A stretch of 64,000 nucleotides of DNA from Arthrobacter sp. PsM3. GTDB taxonomy: Bacteria; Actinomycetota; Actinomycetes; Actinomycetales; Micrococcaceae. Of this stretch, positions 8,130 through 15,747 are shown piece after piece. How positions within the stretch are numbered: position 1 is the stretch's first letter; each line of letters opens with the position of its first letter. The notes beneath the pieces were generated by a model. That model did no database searches. It had not been told where the DNA came from and saw only the letters and a program-made list of their open reading frames with translations. The stretch lies in the NCBI RefSeq assembly GCF_030433895.1, contig NZ_JARUXE010000011.1:62001-126000 (forward strand), read 5' to 3'. The position numbers and the translations under genes were made by a program.

Positions 8130-8480
8130 GGTCGAGTGTAAGCCTTTGAGTAACTGCTGGGCAAGTTGTGAGCAAGTTCGTTTTTGAGGAATTGCCTCAG
8201 TACCCTGCTCGACCCCATCGAACCCACGAACAGCTGGGCCGTCATTTCCCGCTCGCCAACCGCCCCACCGCGAAAGCGAGTCCTATGGGGGGGGCCTTCA
8301 AGACGGCTGCTACTCATCTCCTCGTTAAGCTCTGGAACGTGGAGTTGCGAGTAAGCCTGTGCACGGTGAATCAGTCGATGAATTGTCCTATCATACTGAC
8401 AACACGACATAAGATCCATTATCGGTGACTCAGAATGTGATCTGATAGGGGGTTTAGGCCTTGATCCGGCCCGGGTTTGC
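8130..8480. other. intergenic region between the cassette and the ParS-like gene
   Basis: 351 bp shared by two divergent genes. It contains a run of eight G at 8287-8294 and a 7-bp inverted repeat (CCTATCA at 8387-8393, TGATAGG at 8443-8449) that brackets an AT-richer stretch likely to hold the promoter of the gene at 8481. No gene is supported here. Confidence 0.5.
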
Positions 8481-8888
8481 ATGCGACCATCAAGCGTGAC
8501 AGCAGTGACAGTCGCCCGCGGCGGGCTGAAAGCCCACCAGGACTCCATCCGGCTTTCCGACGCTGACCTGGTTCGTGACTTGAGAGATCTGCTCGGCGCA
8601 AAGCTCGTCGCCCACATCGGCTCCGTGAAGGAAACCCGCGCCGTCCGGCAGTGGGCCGATGCAGAGCGCAAACCCTCCGCCGACGTGATTCAGAGGCTCC
8701 GCACGGCGTACCACGTGGCTGCCCTGCTGGCCGAGGGTGATTCCCGGGCCGTCGTGCAGGCCTGGTTCCAGGGGATGAATCCGCAGCTTGATGATGTCCC
8801 CCCTGCCCGACTGCTCCGCGAAGGTCAGCTGGACGACGCGGGCCCGCTGGTCCTGGCCGCCGCCCGCGCTTTCGCGGAGGCGAGCTGA
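8481..8888 (+). CDS. Xre/MbcA/ParS-like antitoxin domain protein, orphan
   Basis: 135 residues. DLRDLLGAKLVAHIGSVKET at about residues 32-51, RQWADAERKPS and VIQRLRTAYHVAALL form the helix-turn-helix plus helical extension of Xre/MbcA/ParS-type proteins, followed by AWFQGMNPQLDDVPP, which resembles the C-terminal toxin-binding segment of that family. Such proteins normally pair with a RES-domain toxin (NAD-degrading), but the next gene is a P450 on the other strand, so no toxin partner is visible. It is divergent from the three-gene cassette whose middle protein has a related domain. It may be a solitary regulator. Confidence 0.7.
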   Translation: MRPSSVTAVTVARGGLKAHQDSIRLSDADLVRDLRDLLGAKLVAHIGSVKETRAVRQWADAERKPSADVIQRLRTAYHVAALLAEGDSRAVVQAWFQGMNPQLDDVPPARLLREGQLDDAGPLVLAAARAFAEAS

Positions 8889-9003
8889 CCGGCGGCTCCT
8901 GCACAACTGACCGCGGACGAGGCCGCGGGAAGAGTCGGCCGTGTCGGATTCCGCCCGGACCCTTGGGCTTTGGAGCGGCTGGGCATGGGCCCCCGACGGC
9001 CGC

Positions 9004-10203
9004 CTACGCCGCAGTGATCCGCACCGGCAGGGACTCGAACCCGCGGAGCACGTTGTGCAGGATCGGCACCGGGGCGCCGTCGGGTTCGATGGCGGCCACC
9101 CGCTGTAGCAGTTGTTGCAGCACGATTTCCATTTCGAGCCGGGCGATCGGCTGCCCCACGCACTGGTGCAGGCCCATCCCGAAGGCGACGTGGCCGGAGG
9201 CGTTGCGGTCGAGGTCGAACTCGTCGGCGTTGTCGCCCCATTTGCGCGGGTCCCGGTTCGCGGCTCCGAGGAACACCAGCACCTTCGCGCCGGCGGGCAG
9301 GTGCACGCCGCCCAGGACCGTGTCTACGGCTACGGTCCGGTGGAACTTCTGGAACGGCGATTCCAGGCGGAGCGCCTCGTCCACGGCGAACTTGGACATC
9401 TTCGGGTTCTTCCGCAATTTGGCCCAGGCTTCCGGGTAGCGGGCCAGCACCGAGAGCATGTTGCCGATGCCGAAAATGGTGGTGTCCACGCCCGCGGACA
9501 GCAGAGCCCGGACCAGCAGGGTGGCCTGCTGCTCAGTGATCAGGCCGTCCTTCACGCGTTCCCAGATCTGGGCGCCGAAGCCGGTGTCGTCCAGGTTCTC
9601 GCGCTGGCAGTTGCGCATGACCGCGGCGGCGTGCTCGTCACCCTGGGCGAAGGCCTGCTTGAAGATGTAGTTCTCCGGGCCGAATGCGTTGAACACCATG
9701 TTGCCGTACGGCAGCAGGTGTTCACGGCCGACGTCGGGAATCCCTACCGCGTCCGGGAAGACACGCAGGGGGTATTTCTCGGCGAGGTCCGTGATGGCGT
9801 CGAAACGTTCGCGGCGCGCCAACTGCTCCGTCAGTTCCACAGCCGGCGGTGTGAACGGCTCCCGGAGGGCGCGGACGGTACCGGGGTTGATGACGCCGGT
9901 CAGTGCGCGGCGCATCACGGTGTGGATGGGCGGGTCCGATTCGAGGATGCTGGGCGGGCGCCAGCCCGAGTCTTTCCGGATGTCCCGGGGGCCAAGACCG
10001 CCGGAGGAGATGTAGGTTTCGAAGTCGGTGAGGACCTCGTAGACCTCCTGGTAGCCGGCCACGGCGTAGCTGCCGGTGCTCTCCAGGTAGGAGACGGCGC
10101 CGGCATCGCGGAGCCGCCCCAGGAAGGGGTACGGGTCGAGGAGGTTCGCGGTGTCGAAGGGGTCCTCGCCCAACACATTGGCTTCATGGGTGGTAACAGT
10201 CAT
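9004..10203 (-). CDS. cytochrome P450, possibly CYP199-like aromatic O-demethylase
   Basis: 399 residues from the ATG at 10203 (AGGAGC upstream); an extension to 10446 is not needed. Family landmarks are all present: I-helix AGVDTT at about 237-242, ExxR at 276-279 (EALR), and the haem loop FGMGLHQCVGQ with ligand Cys about 348. Overall it reads like bacterial CYP199/CYP101-type soluble P450s that hydroxylate or demethylate small aromatic or terpenoid acids, using O2 and two electrons. The reductase gene 92 bp upstream is the evident electron donor. An operator-like site at 11378-11394 precedes both, so control by the adjacent IclR protein is likely. The substrate is not known. Confidence 0.85.
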   Translation of the reverse strand: MTVTTHEANVLGEDPFDTANLLDPYPFLGRLRDAGAVSYLESTGSYAVAGYQEVYEVLTDFETYISSGGLGPRDIRKDSGWRPPSILESDPPIHTVMRRALTGVINPGTVRALREPFTPPAVELTEQLARRERFDAITDLAEKYPLRVFPDAVGIPDVGREHLLPYGNMVFNAFGPENYIFKQAFAQGDEHAAAVMRNCQRENLDDTGFGAQIWERVKDGLITEQQATLLVRALLSAGVDTTIFGIGNMLSVLARYPEAWAKLRKNPKMSKFAVDEALRLESPFQKFHRTVAVDTVLGGVHLPAGAKVLVFLGAANRDPRKWGDNADEFDLDRNASGHVAFGMGLHQCVGQPIARLEMEIVLQQLLQRVAAIEPDGAPVPILHNVLRGFESLPVRITAA

Positions 10204-10295
10204 TGGAAATGCTCCTGGGAACGAAACTTGGCTGGGGCGGACCGGCCAGCGGCGGGACGGAAGGATTGGGCTGGAGCCGGGGGTAAGGGACGGGG

Positions 10296-11261
10296 CTAAA
10301 GATCCAGGACGAGGCGCGGGCAGCCGGCAGCGGCGCGGGAGACGCAGACCAGCATGATCTCGCCGGCTTCGCGGTCTTCCTCGGTCAGGACGGCGTCGCG
10401 GTGCTCGGGCTCGCCGGAGATGATCTGGGTTTCGCAGGTGCCGCACAACCCGCCGCGGCAGGAGGACAGGACGCGCACGCCCACCTCTTCCACGGCTTCG
10501 AGGATCGTCTTGTCGTTCGGCACGGTCACCGTGGTCCCGGTGCGTGCCAGCTCCACCTCGAAGGGCGCGTTGGCGGCGGCGGCACCCAGCGTCGATGCGA
10601 CGAAACGTTCGGTGTGCAGGGCACCGGGGGGCCAGCCCATGCAGCGTTCTTCCACGGCGCCGAGGAGCCCGCCGGGCCCGCAGGCGTACACCAGCATGTG
10701 TGCCCGGGGCATGCCGAGGATCTGGTCAAGGTCCAGCCGGCCAACCTCGTCCTCGGCCATGATGTGGACACGGTCCGCGCCGTACCGGTCCTCCAGCTGC
10801 CGGGCGAAAGCCATCGTTTTCCGGCTCCGGCCGCCGTAGATCAGCGTCCATTCCTTGCCGGCAGCCTCGGCCGCCTCAAGCATCGGGATCAGCGGGGTGA
10901 TGCCGATGCCGCCGGCGATGAAAAGGTAGCGGCGCGACTCGCGCAGAGGGAAGTTGTTGCGCGGCCCGGAGATGGTGAGCGGCGTGCCGGCCAGCAGGGC
11001 GTGGACCGCCTTTGATCCGCCGCGGGAATCGGGCACATGCAGCACGCCGATCCGCAGGCGGTCCAGTTCCTCCGGGGAGGAACACAGCGAGTACTGGCGT
11101 ACCAGGCCATCGCCCACATGGACGTCGATGTGCGCGCCGGCCTGCCAGGGCTGGAACGGCTGGCCGTCCACGCGCCGCAGGACCAGGGAGACCACCTGGT
11201 CCGCCACAATATCCACCTGGTCGACGACGGCGTCGATGGTGGCTCCTGCAGATGCAGTCAT
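10296..11261 (-). CDS. phthalate dioxygenase reductase-type flavin/2Fe-2S oxidoreductase
   Basis: 321 residues from the ATG at 11261, which has AGGAAG at 11-nt spacing; a GTG four codons earlier lies against that site and is less likely. Domain order is a flavin-binding barrel (RQYSLCSSP near 55), an NAD(P)-binding domain (FIAGGIGITPLIPMLE) and a C-terminal plant-type ferredoxin with CRGGLCGTCE and a distant Cys in MLVCVSRA. This is the class of VanB and phthalate dioxygenase reductase, passing electrons from NAD(P)H to an oxygenase. Because the operon has no other ferredoxin, it probably feeds the P450 directly, a less common partner choice. Confidence 0.85.
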   Translation of the reverse strand: MTASAGATIDAVVDQVDIVADQVVSLVLRRVDGQPFQPWQAGAHIDVHVGDGLVRQYSLCSSPEELDRLRIGVLHVPDSRGGSKAVHALLAGTPLTISGPRNNFPLRESRRYLFIAGGIGITPLIPMLEAAEAAGKEWTLIYGGRSRKTMAFARQLEDRYGADRVHIMAEDEVGRLDLDQILGMPRAHMLVYACGPGGLLGAVEERCMGWPPGALHTERFVASTLGAAAANAPFEVELARTGTTVTVPNDKTILEAVEEVGVRVLSSCRGGLCGTCETQIISGEPEHRDAVLTEEDREAGEIMLVCVSRAAAGCPRLVLDL

Positions 11262-11377
11262 CAGGGTCTTCACTTCCTTTGGAAAGGCTCGCCTGCCAGG
11301 CAGGCCCCGGCCGGAGATCCGGCCTCAATATCGTCTTACTTGAGGTTAGGTGTTCCACAACACATCAGGCGGGCACG

Positions 11378-11394
11378 TTTCCATCCAACGGAAA
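11378..11394. promoter_or_regulatory. IclR-type operator candidate, site 1
   Basis: TTTCCATCCAACGGAAA, with 5-bp inverted arms TTTCC/GGAAA around seven bases. It lies between the end of the IclR gene and the start of the reductase-P450 operon. The identical 17-mer recurs at 17006-17022, and its reverse complement is at 13280-13296. Confidence 0.7.
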
Positions 11395-11427
11395 AGACTC
11401 GCCGGGCGAAAAGCGGCGGAACCGGTA

Positions 11428-12270
11428 CTACCGCGGCAAATGCTCCACACCCAGCCGCCGGGCGATCCCCCGCGCGGCGATGTTGAGCACCGGAACCACG
11501 CTGCCCACCGGAACGGGACGGCCCCTGGTGACGATGCCCAGCGCCGCCACCAGCTGGTTGTTGGGCAGGAAGACCGGGACGGCCAGGCCGTAGTTGTCCG
11601 GCCCCGCTTCTTCCTCAGTGGTGGCGTAACCGGAGTTCCGGACCCGCTCGATCTCGGCGGCCAGCACCGCCGGACTGGTGATGGTCCGCGGCGTGTGCGG
11701 CTCCAGCCGCCGGGCAGCGGCGGAAAACAGGTCCTTGGCCCCGTAGGCCAGCATGATCTTGCCCGCGGCGCTGGCGTGGAGCGGCAGGCGCGCGCCCACC
11801 CGCCGGAACGGCTGGCCCGCGCCGGTGCCGGACATCCGCTCCACCAGCAGGACCTCCTCCCCGTCCAGGATGAACAGGTTCACCACGTTGTGCGTGACGA
11901 AGAGGACGTCCTGCATGAAGGGGGCAGCCACCTCGGCAATGTTCTGCTGCGCGGGGGCCAGCAGGCCAAGGCGCCAGATCCGCTGCCCCACCCGGTATTC
12001 GCCGTGGAGCTTTTCCAGGCCGCCCCAGGCCACCAGTTCGCCGGCAAGCCGGTGCGCGGTGGCCACCGGAAGGTTGGCACGGCGGGCCATGGCGCTGAGG
12101 CTCTGGACGGAGTGTTCGGAATCGAAGGTGCCCAGCAGGGCCAGTGCGCGGGACGTCACGCTCGCTGCGTGCCGGGCGGCAGCACCGCCGTCGGCAGCCG
12201 GAAGCGTCCGGGGCCGCACCGTCGACGCCGGCCGGCGGACGGTGGGTCCGTTCGGGGCAGCGTTTGCCAT
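11428..12270 (-). CDS. IclR family transcriptional regulator
   Basis: 280 residues with an N-terminal winged HTH (SVTSRALALLGTFDSEH, then LSAMARRANLPVATAHRLAGEL at about 60-80) and a C-terminal effector-binding domain (RVGARLPLHASAAGKIMLAY, later GLAVPVFLPNNQLVAALGI). The first 35 residues are a Pro/Ala-rich tail typical of actinobacterial members. IclR proteins bind short palindromes and respond to aromatic or small acid ligands. The gene sits in the centre of the catabolic cluster, and three copies of one 17-bp palindrome flank its neighbours, so it is the natural regulator of the cluster. Activator or repressor cannot be told. Confidence 0.9.
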   Translation of the reverse strand: MANAAPNGPTVRRPASTVRPRTLPAADGGAAARHAASVTSRALALLGTFDSEHSVQSLSAMARRANLPVATAHRLAGELVAWGGLEKLHGEYRVGQRIWRLGLLAPAQQNIAEVAAPFMQDVLFVTHNVVNLFILDGEEVLLVERMSGTGAGQPFRRVGARLPLHASAAGKIMLAYGAKDLFSAAARRLEPHTPRTITSPAVLAAEIERVRNSGYATTEEEAGPDNYGLAVPVFLPNNQLVAALGIVTRGRPVPVGSVVPVLNIAARGIARRLGVEHLPR

Positions 12271-12407
12271 GCATCACCCCTTCTGAGCTGAACATTTGAG
12301 GACCGCGGCCGTTGACGCCGTCCCGTTTGTGCAATTTTAAGGCCCGGCGCCGGTGCCTCCTACTGTGCGGAAGATGAGGTCCCGGTGTCGTGCGTTTAAG
12401 GGGGTGC

Positions 12408-13208
12408 TCAGCTGGCCACGGAAGCGAGGGCCGAGCCTCGGTAGGCACCCAGGCCGCCATCCACCCGGATGTCCGAGCCGTTCACCCACGCCGACTCGGG
12501 GCGGAGCAGGAAGTCGATGACGGGGGCGATGTCGTCCGGGTCGCCGAAGCGGCCCAGCAGGGCGCCTGCGCCCTCGACCTTGTCGCGTCCGTGGTCCTTC
12601 TTGAAGTCCTCCAGAATGGGCGTGGCTACGGGTCCCGGGCTGACGCTGTTGACGCGGATGCGCTGCGGAAGCAGTTCGGCGGCAAGGTGTTCGGTGAGGA
12701 GCCGGACGCACTGCTTGGAGAAGAGGTAGGACTCGCCGGTGATGCCGCCGTCGCCGGCAACAGCATCCAGCGCGGCAGCCTGGTCCTGGGCGAGTGCGAA
12801 AGCGGAGCACCGGTCCTTCACATCACGCCACTGCACGGCAACGCTGGAGGCCAGGTTCACGACGGCGGTCCCCTCGCCGAGCAGCGGGGCCAAAGCCCTG
12901 ACCAGTCCGCGGACCCCGAAGACGTTGACGGAGAGCACCGTCCGCCAGGGTGCGGTGCCGGGGACGCCGGCGATGTTGGCCAGGCCCGCGATGCCGTGCG
13001 GAGCGGCGGCGGAGACTGCCGCTGCGGCGGCGTCGATACCGGCCTGGCTGGAAAGGTCCGCCTGCACGAAGGTGCCGCTGAACTGCGTGGGAGCGTTGCG
13101 GTCGATGCCGATCAGCGGCACCCCGCGTCCGGAGAGGATCTGCGCCGTCCGGGCGCCGATGCCGGAGGAAACCCCGGTGAGGACGATGGGCAGCTGCTCT
13201 TGGGACAT
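12408..13208 (-). CDS. short-chain dehydrogenase/reductase
   Basis: 266 residues with the classical SDR layout: TGVSSGIG cofactor loop at 11-18, a D at about 36 that suggests NAD over NADP, NIAG at 78-81, catalytic Ser about 121-122, Tyr161 and Lys165 (YLFSK), and the ending WVNGSDIRVDGGLGA. It would oxidise an alcohol or reduce a ketone. It is divergent from the aldehyde dehydrogenase gene, and the operator-like site at 13280-13296 lies in their shared promoter. In context it probably oxidises an alcohol made by the P450, supplying the aldehyde dehydrogenase, but the substrate is inferred. Confidence 0.88.
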   Translation of the reverse strand: MSQEQLPIVLTGVSSGIGARTAQILSGRGVPLIGIDRNAPTQFSGTFVQADLSSQAGIDAAAAAVSAAAPHGIAGLANIAGVPGTAPWRTVLSVNVFGVRGLVRALAPLLGEGTAVVNLASSVAVQWRDVKDRCSAFALAQDQAAALDAVAGDGGITGESYLFSKQCVRLLTEHLAAELLPQRIRVNSVSPGPVATPILEDFKKDHGRDKVEGAGALLGRFGDPDDIAPVIDFLLRPESAWVNGSDIRVDGGLGAYRGSALASVAS

Positions 13209-13279
13209 GGGGACTCCTCATTGGTGCGTGATGTGCTTCACTCCATAGTGGCAAGTCTGCTCCGCCCATCACGACGGGC

Positions 13280-13296
13280 TTTCCGTTGGATGGAAA
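13280..13296. promoter_or_regulatory. IclR-type operator candidate, site 2
   Basis: TTTCCGTTGGATGGAAA, the exact reverse complement of the 17-mer at 11378-11394 and 17006-17022. It lies in the divergent promoter between the SDR (start 13208) and the aldehyde dehydrogenase (start 13367), so one bound dimer could control both directions. Confidence 0.7.
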
Positions 13297-13366
13297 GGTC
13301 CGGGCGGATTGTGACGGGTGCCAAGACACTGGGATAAGTATTCCCTCCCGGCCGAAAGGACAGACC

Positions 13367-14746
13367 ATGACGGCAGCCCATTACGAGATCCTGGACCCGG
13401 CGACGCTCGAACTCGTGGGACACGCTCCGGAAAACACGGAGCACGATGTTGAGCTGGCGGTTGCGGCCGCCCACGCCGCCGCACCAGGCTGGGCCGCGGA
13501 CCGCGAAGCACGCCGCAGCGCCCTGCGTGCCGCCGCTGCCCTGATCCGCCGCGACCTCGATGCCCTGGCCACCCTGCTCTCCCGGGAGCAGGGCAAGCCC
13601 AAGGCAGATGCCGCCGGCGAGTTCACCGTGGCAGCAGGCCTCTTTGAGTACTACGCGGACCTGGCCTGGGACGAAACCGAACATCTGAAACCCCGCGCCG
13701 ACCGTACCCTTGAAGTCCAGTACCGGCCGGTGGGCATCGTCGGCACCATCACGCCGTGGAACTTTCCCATCTCCCTGCTCTGCGTGAAACTCGCCCCTGC
13801 CCTGCTGGCCGGCTGCACCGTGATCGCCAAGCCCTCCCCCTCCACGCCGTTGTCCACCCTCGCCCTGGTCACCCTGCTCAACGAGGTCCTCCCCGCCGGC
13901 GTGCTGCAGGCCCGGACCGGTTCGCGGAGGATAGTGAACGTTGCGCTGAGCACCTCCCCCGGCATCCGCAAGATCTCCTTCACCGGCTCCACTGAAGTGG
14001 GCATCTCCATCGCACAGCAGGCCGCCCCCACGGTCAAGCGCGTCACCATGGAGCTCGGCGGCAACGATCCTGCCATCGTGCTGGACGACGCGGACATCGC
14101 CGTCACCGCCCGCGGGATCGTGGGCAGCGCCTTCCGCAACGCCGGCCAGGTGTGCATGGCGGTCAAGCGCGTGTATGTCCCGCGCAGCCGCAGCACGGAA
14201 CTGGCCGAGGCCATCGCCGCTGAGGCATCCCGCCATGTGCTGGGCCACGGCATCGCAGAGGGCACCACCATGGGACCCATGCACAACGAATCCCAGCTCA
14301 AGCTGGTCCACGGCCTGATTGACTCCGCCGTGGGCGCCGGCGCCCGCATCATCACCGGCGGCACCCCCGGCTGCGACCTGCCCGGCTATTTCCTCTCCCC
14401 TACCGTGGTGATCGGCGCCGAACCGGGAATGGACCTGGTGGAGCAGGAACAGTTCGGCGCGGCACTGCCCATCGTCGCCTACGACGATCTCGATGCAACC
14501 ATCGCCGGTCTCAACGCCGGGGAATTCGGTCTGGGCGCATCCGTCTGGAGCCCCGACCGGGACCGTGCCTATGCCACCGCCTCACGGATCGAGGCCGGAA
14601 CAGTCTGGGTCAACCAGCACACCCTGGTGGAACCGGACGCCCCGTTCGGCGGCTGGAAGGCCTCCGGCGTCGGCCGTGAACGCGGCCGCTGGGGCCTGGA
14701 GGAATTTCTGGAAACCCGCGTCATCAATGCCCGCCCCCACTCCTGA
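13367..14746 (+). CDS. NAD(P)-dependent aldehyde dehydrogenase
   Basis: 459 residues from the ATG at 13367 (GAAAGGA upstream); a longer frame to 13286 would overlap the operator. Family features: PWNFPISLL near 125-135, FTGSTEVG, general-base Glu229 in MELGG, nucleophile Cys263 in AGQVCMAVKR, and NAGEFGLGASVW near the C-terminus. It oxidises an aldehyde to the acid with NAD(P). Its promoter carries the shared operator-like palindrome, and the MBL-fold gene follows after 30 bp. It probably handles an aldehyde produced by the SDR or by P450 demethylation. Confidence 0.9.
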   Translation: MTAAHYEILDPATLELVGHAPENTEHDVELAVAAAHAAAPGWAADREARRSALRAAAALIRRDLDALATLLSREQGKPKADAAGEFTVAAGLFEYYADLAWDETEHLKPRADRTLEVQYRPVGIVGTITPWNFPISLLCVKLAPALLAGCTVIAKPSPSTPLSTLALVTLLNEVLPAGVLQARTGSRRIVNVALSTSPGIRKISFTGSTEVGISIAQQAAPTVKRVTMELGGNDPAIVLDDADIAVTARGIVGSAFRNAGQVCMAVKRVYVPRSRSTELAEAIAAEASRHVLGHGIAEGTTMGPMHNESQLKLVHGLIDSAVGAGARIITGGTPGCDLPGYFLSPTVVIGAEPGMDLVEQEQFGAALPIVAYDDLDATIAGLNAGEFGLGASVWSPDRDRAYATASRIEAGTVWVNQHTLVEPDAPFGGWKASGVGRERGRWGLEEFLETRVINARPHS

Positions 14747-14776
14747 TCCCGCACCAACCCTGCAGAAGGACTTCCC

Positions 14777-15703
14777 GTGAGCGTCGAACTGATCACCCTT
14801 GGCACCGCCGCCGGCCCGGCCATCCGCGGACCGGAAAACGGCATCTCCAGCGCACTGGTCGTGGGCGACGCCTTCTACATGGTGGACTTCGGCCTGGGCT
14901 GCTCCCGCGCCGCCCACGAGGCAGGACTCCGCGGCAAGGACTTCGCGGCGGGCTTTATCACCCACCTGCACTCGGACCATGTGGTGGAGCTGCCCGGCTT
15001 CCTGCTGTGGAACTGGGGCAACCCGGTGGAGGGCTTCACCGGGCCGGTCTCGGTGGTGGGCCCGGGCAAGGACGCCACCCGCGCCGGCGGCGCACGGCTG
15101 TCCGGCACCAGCGAGCTGGTGTCCCACGCGCTGGAGGCCTTCTCCTACGACATCGACATCCGCGTCCATGACGAGGCACGACCGGACCTGGCCTCCCTCC
15201 TGCACACCCTGGACCTCACCACACCCCCGCACGGGACACCGGAGGCTGCACACCCGTTTGACGTCTACGAGGATGACCGGGTCAAGGTCACCGGCATCCT
15301 GGTGGAGCACCCGCCCGTCCGGCCCGCGCTGGCGTTCCGCTTCGACACGGAGGCCGGATCGGTGGTGTTCTCCGGCGACACCGCCGAATGTGATGCCATG
15401 GCCGTGCTCGCCAGCGGCGCGGACGTCCTGGTCCATGAAGCGGTAAACCTCGACTTCTACGCGGACAAGGGTTTCGCGCCGGAGTTCCTGAACCACCAGC
15501 GGATCGCGCACACCCCGCCCGAGGGCGCCGGCCGCGTAGCCGCAGCCGCCGGCGTGGGGCGCCTGGTGCTCTCCCACCTGGCCGGCCGCGCCGAGCCGCA
15601 GTGGTGGCGCAGCCGTGCCGCCTCCACCTTTGACGGCCCCGTAGACGTGGCCGCCAGCGGCCAGCGCTTCCGCATCGGCAGCCCGGTCCTGGCATCCGCA
15701 TAA
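14777..15703 (+). CDS. MBL-fold metal-dependent hydrolase
   Basis: 308 residues from a GTG at 14777. The metallo-beta-lactamase motif THLHSDH is at residues 62-68, followed by SGDTAECDAM and VLSHLAGR for the remaining metal ligands. The layout resembles the RNase Z/arylsulfatase-like branch of the superfamily, which includes many catabolic lactone or ester hydrolases. There is no signal peptide, so it is cytoplasmic. It lies 30 bp after the aldehyde dehydrogenase and 44 bp before an MFS gene, so it is in the same operon. It may open a lactone or ester in the pathway; the substrate is unknown. Confidence 0.85.
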   Translation: MSVELITLGTAAGPAIRGPENGISSALVVGDAFYMVDFGLGCSRAAHEAGLRGKDFAAGFITHLHSDHVVELPGFLLWNWGNPVEGFTGPVSVVGPGKDATRAGGARLSGTSELVSHALEAFSYDIDIRVHDEARPDLASLLHTLDLTTPPHGTPEAAHPFDVYEDDRVKVTGILVEHPPVRPALAFRFDTEAGSVVFSGDTAECDAMAVLASGADVLVHEAVNLDFYADKGFAPEFLNHQRIAHTPPEGAGRVAAAAGVGRLVLSHLAGRAEPQWWRSRAASTFDGPVDVAASGQRFRIGSPVLASA

Positions 15704-15747
15704 GAAATCCGGCCGAAGGAACCCGGGCACTCCAGCAAGGACAGCTC

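Noticed and set aside
8287-8294. Run of eight G as a phase-variation tract
   Set aside because: It is not inside a supported gene and there is no sign of a promoter spacer effect; only noted.
9112-10299. 395-codon plus-strand frame opposite the P450
   Set aside because: Shadow frame; all P450 motifs are on the other strand.
13238-14311. 357-codon minus-strand frame opposite the aldehyde dehydrogenase
   Set aside because: Gly/His-rich shadow of a strongly supported ALDH gene; high GC makes long antisense frames common.
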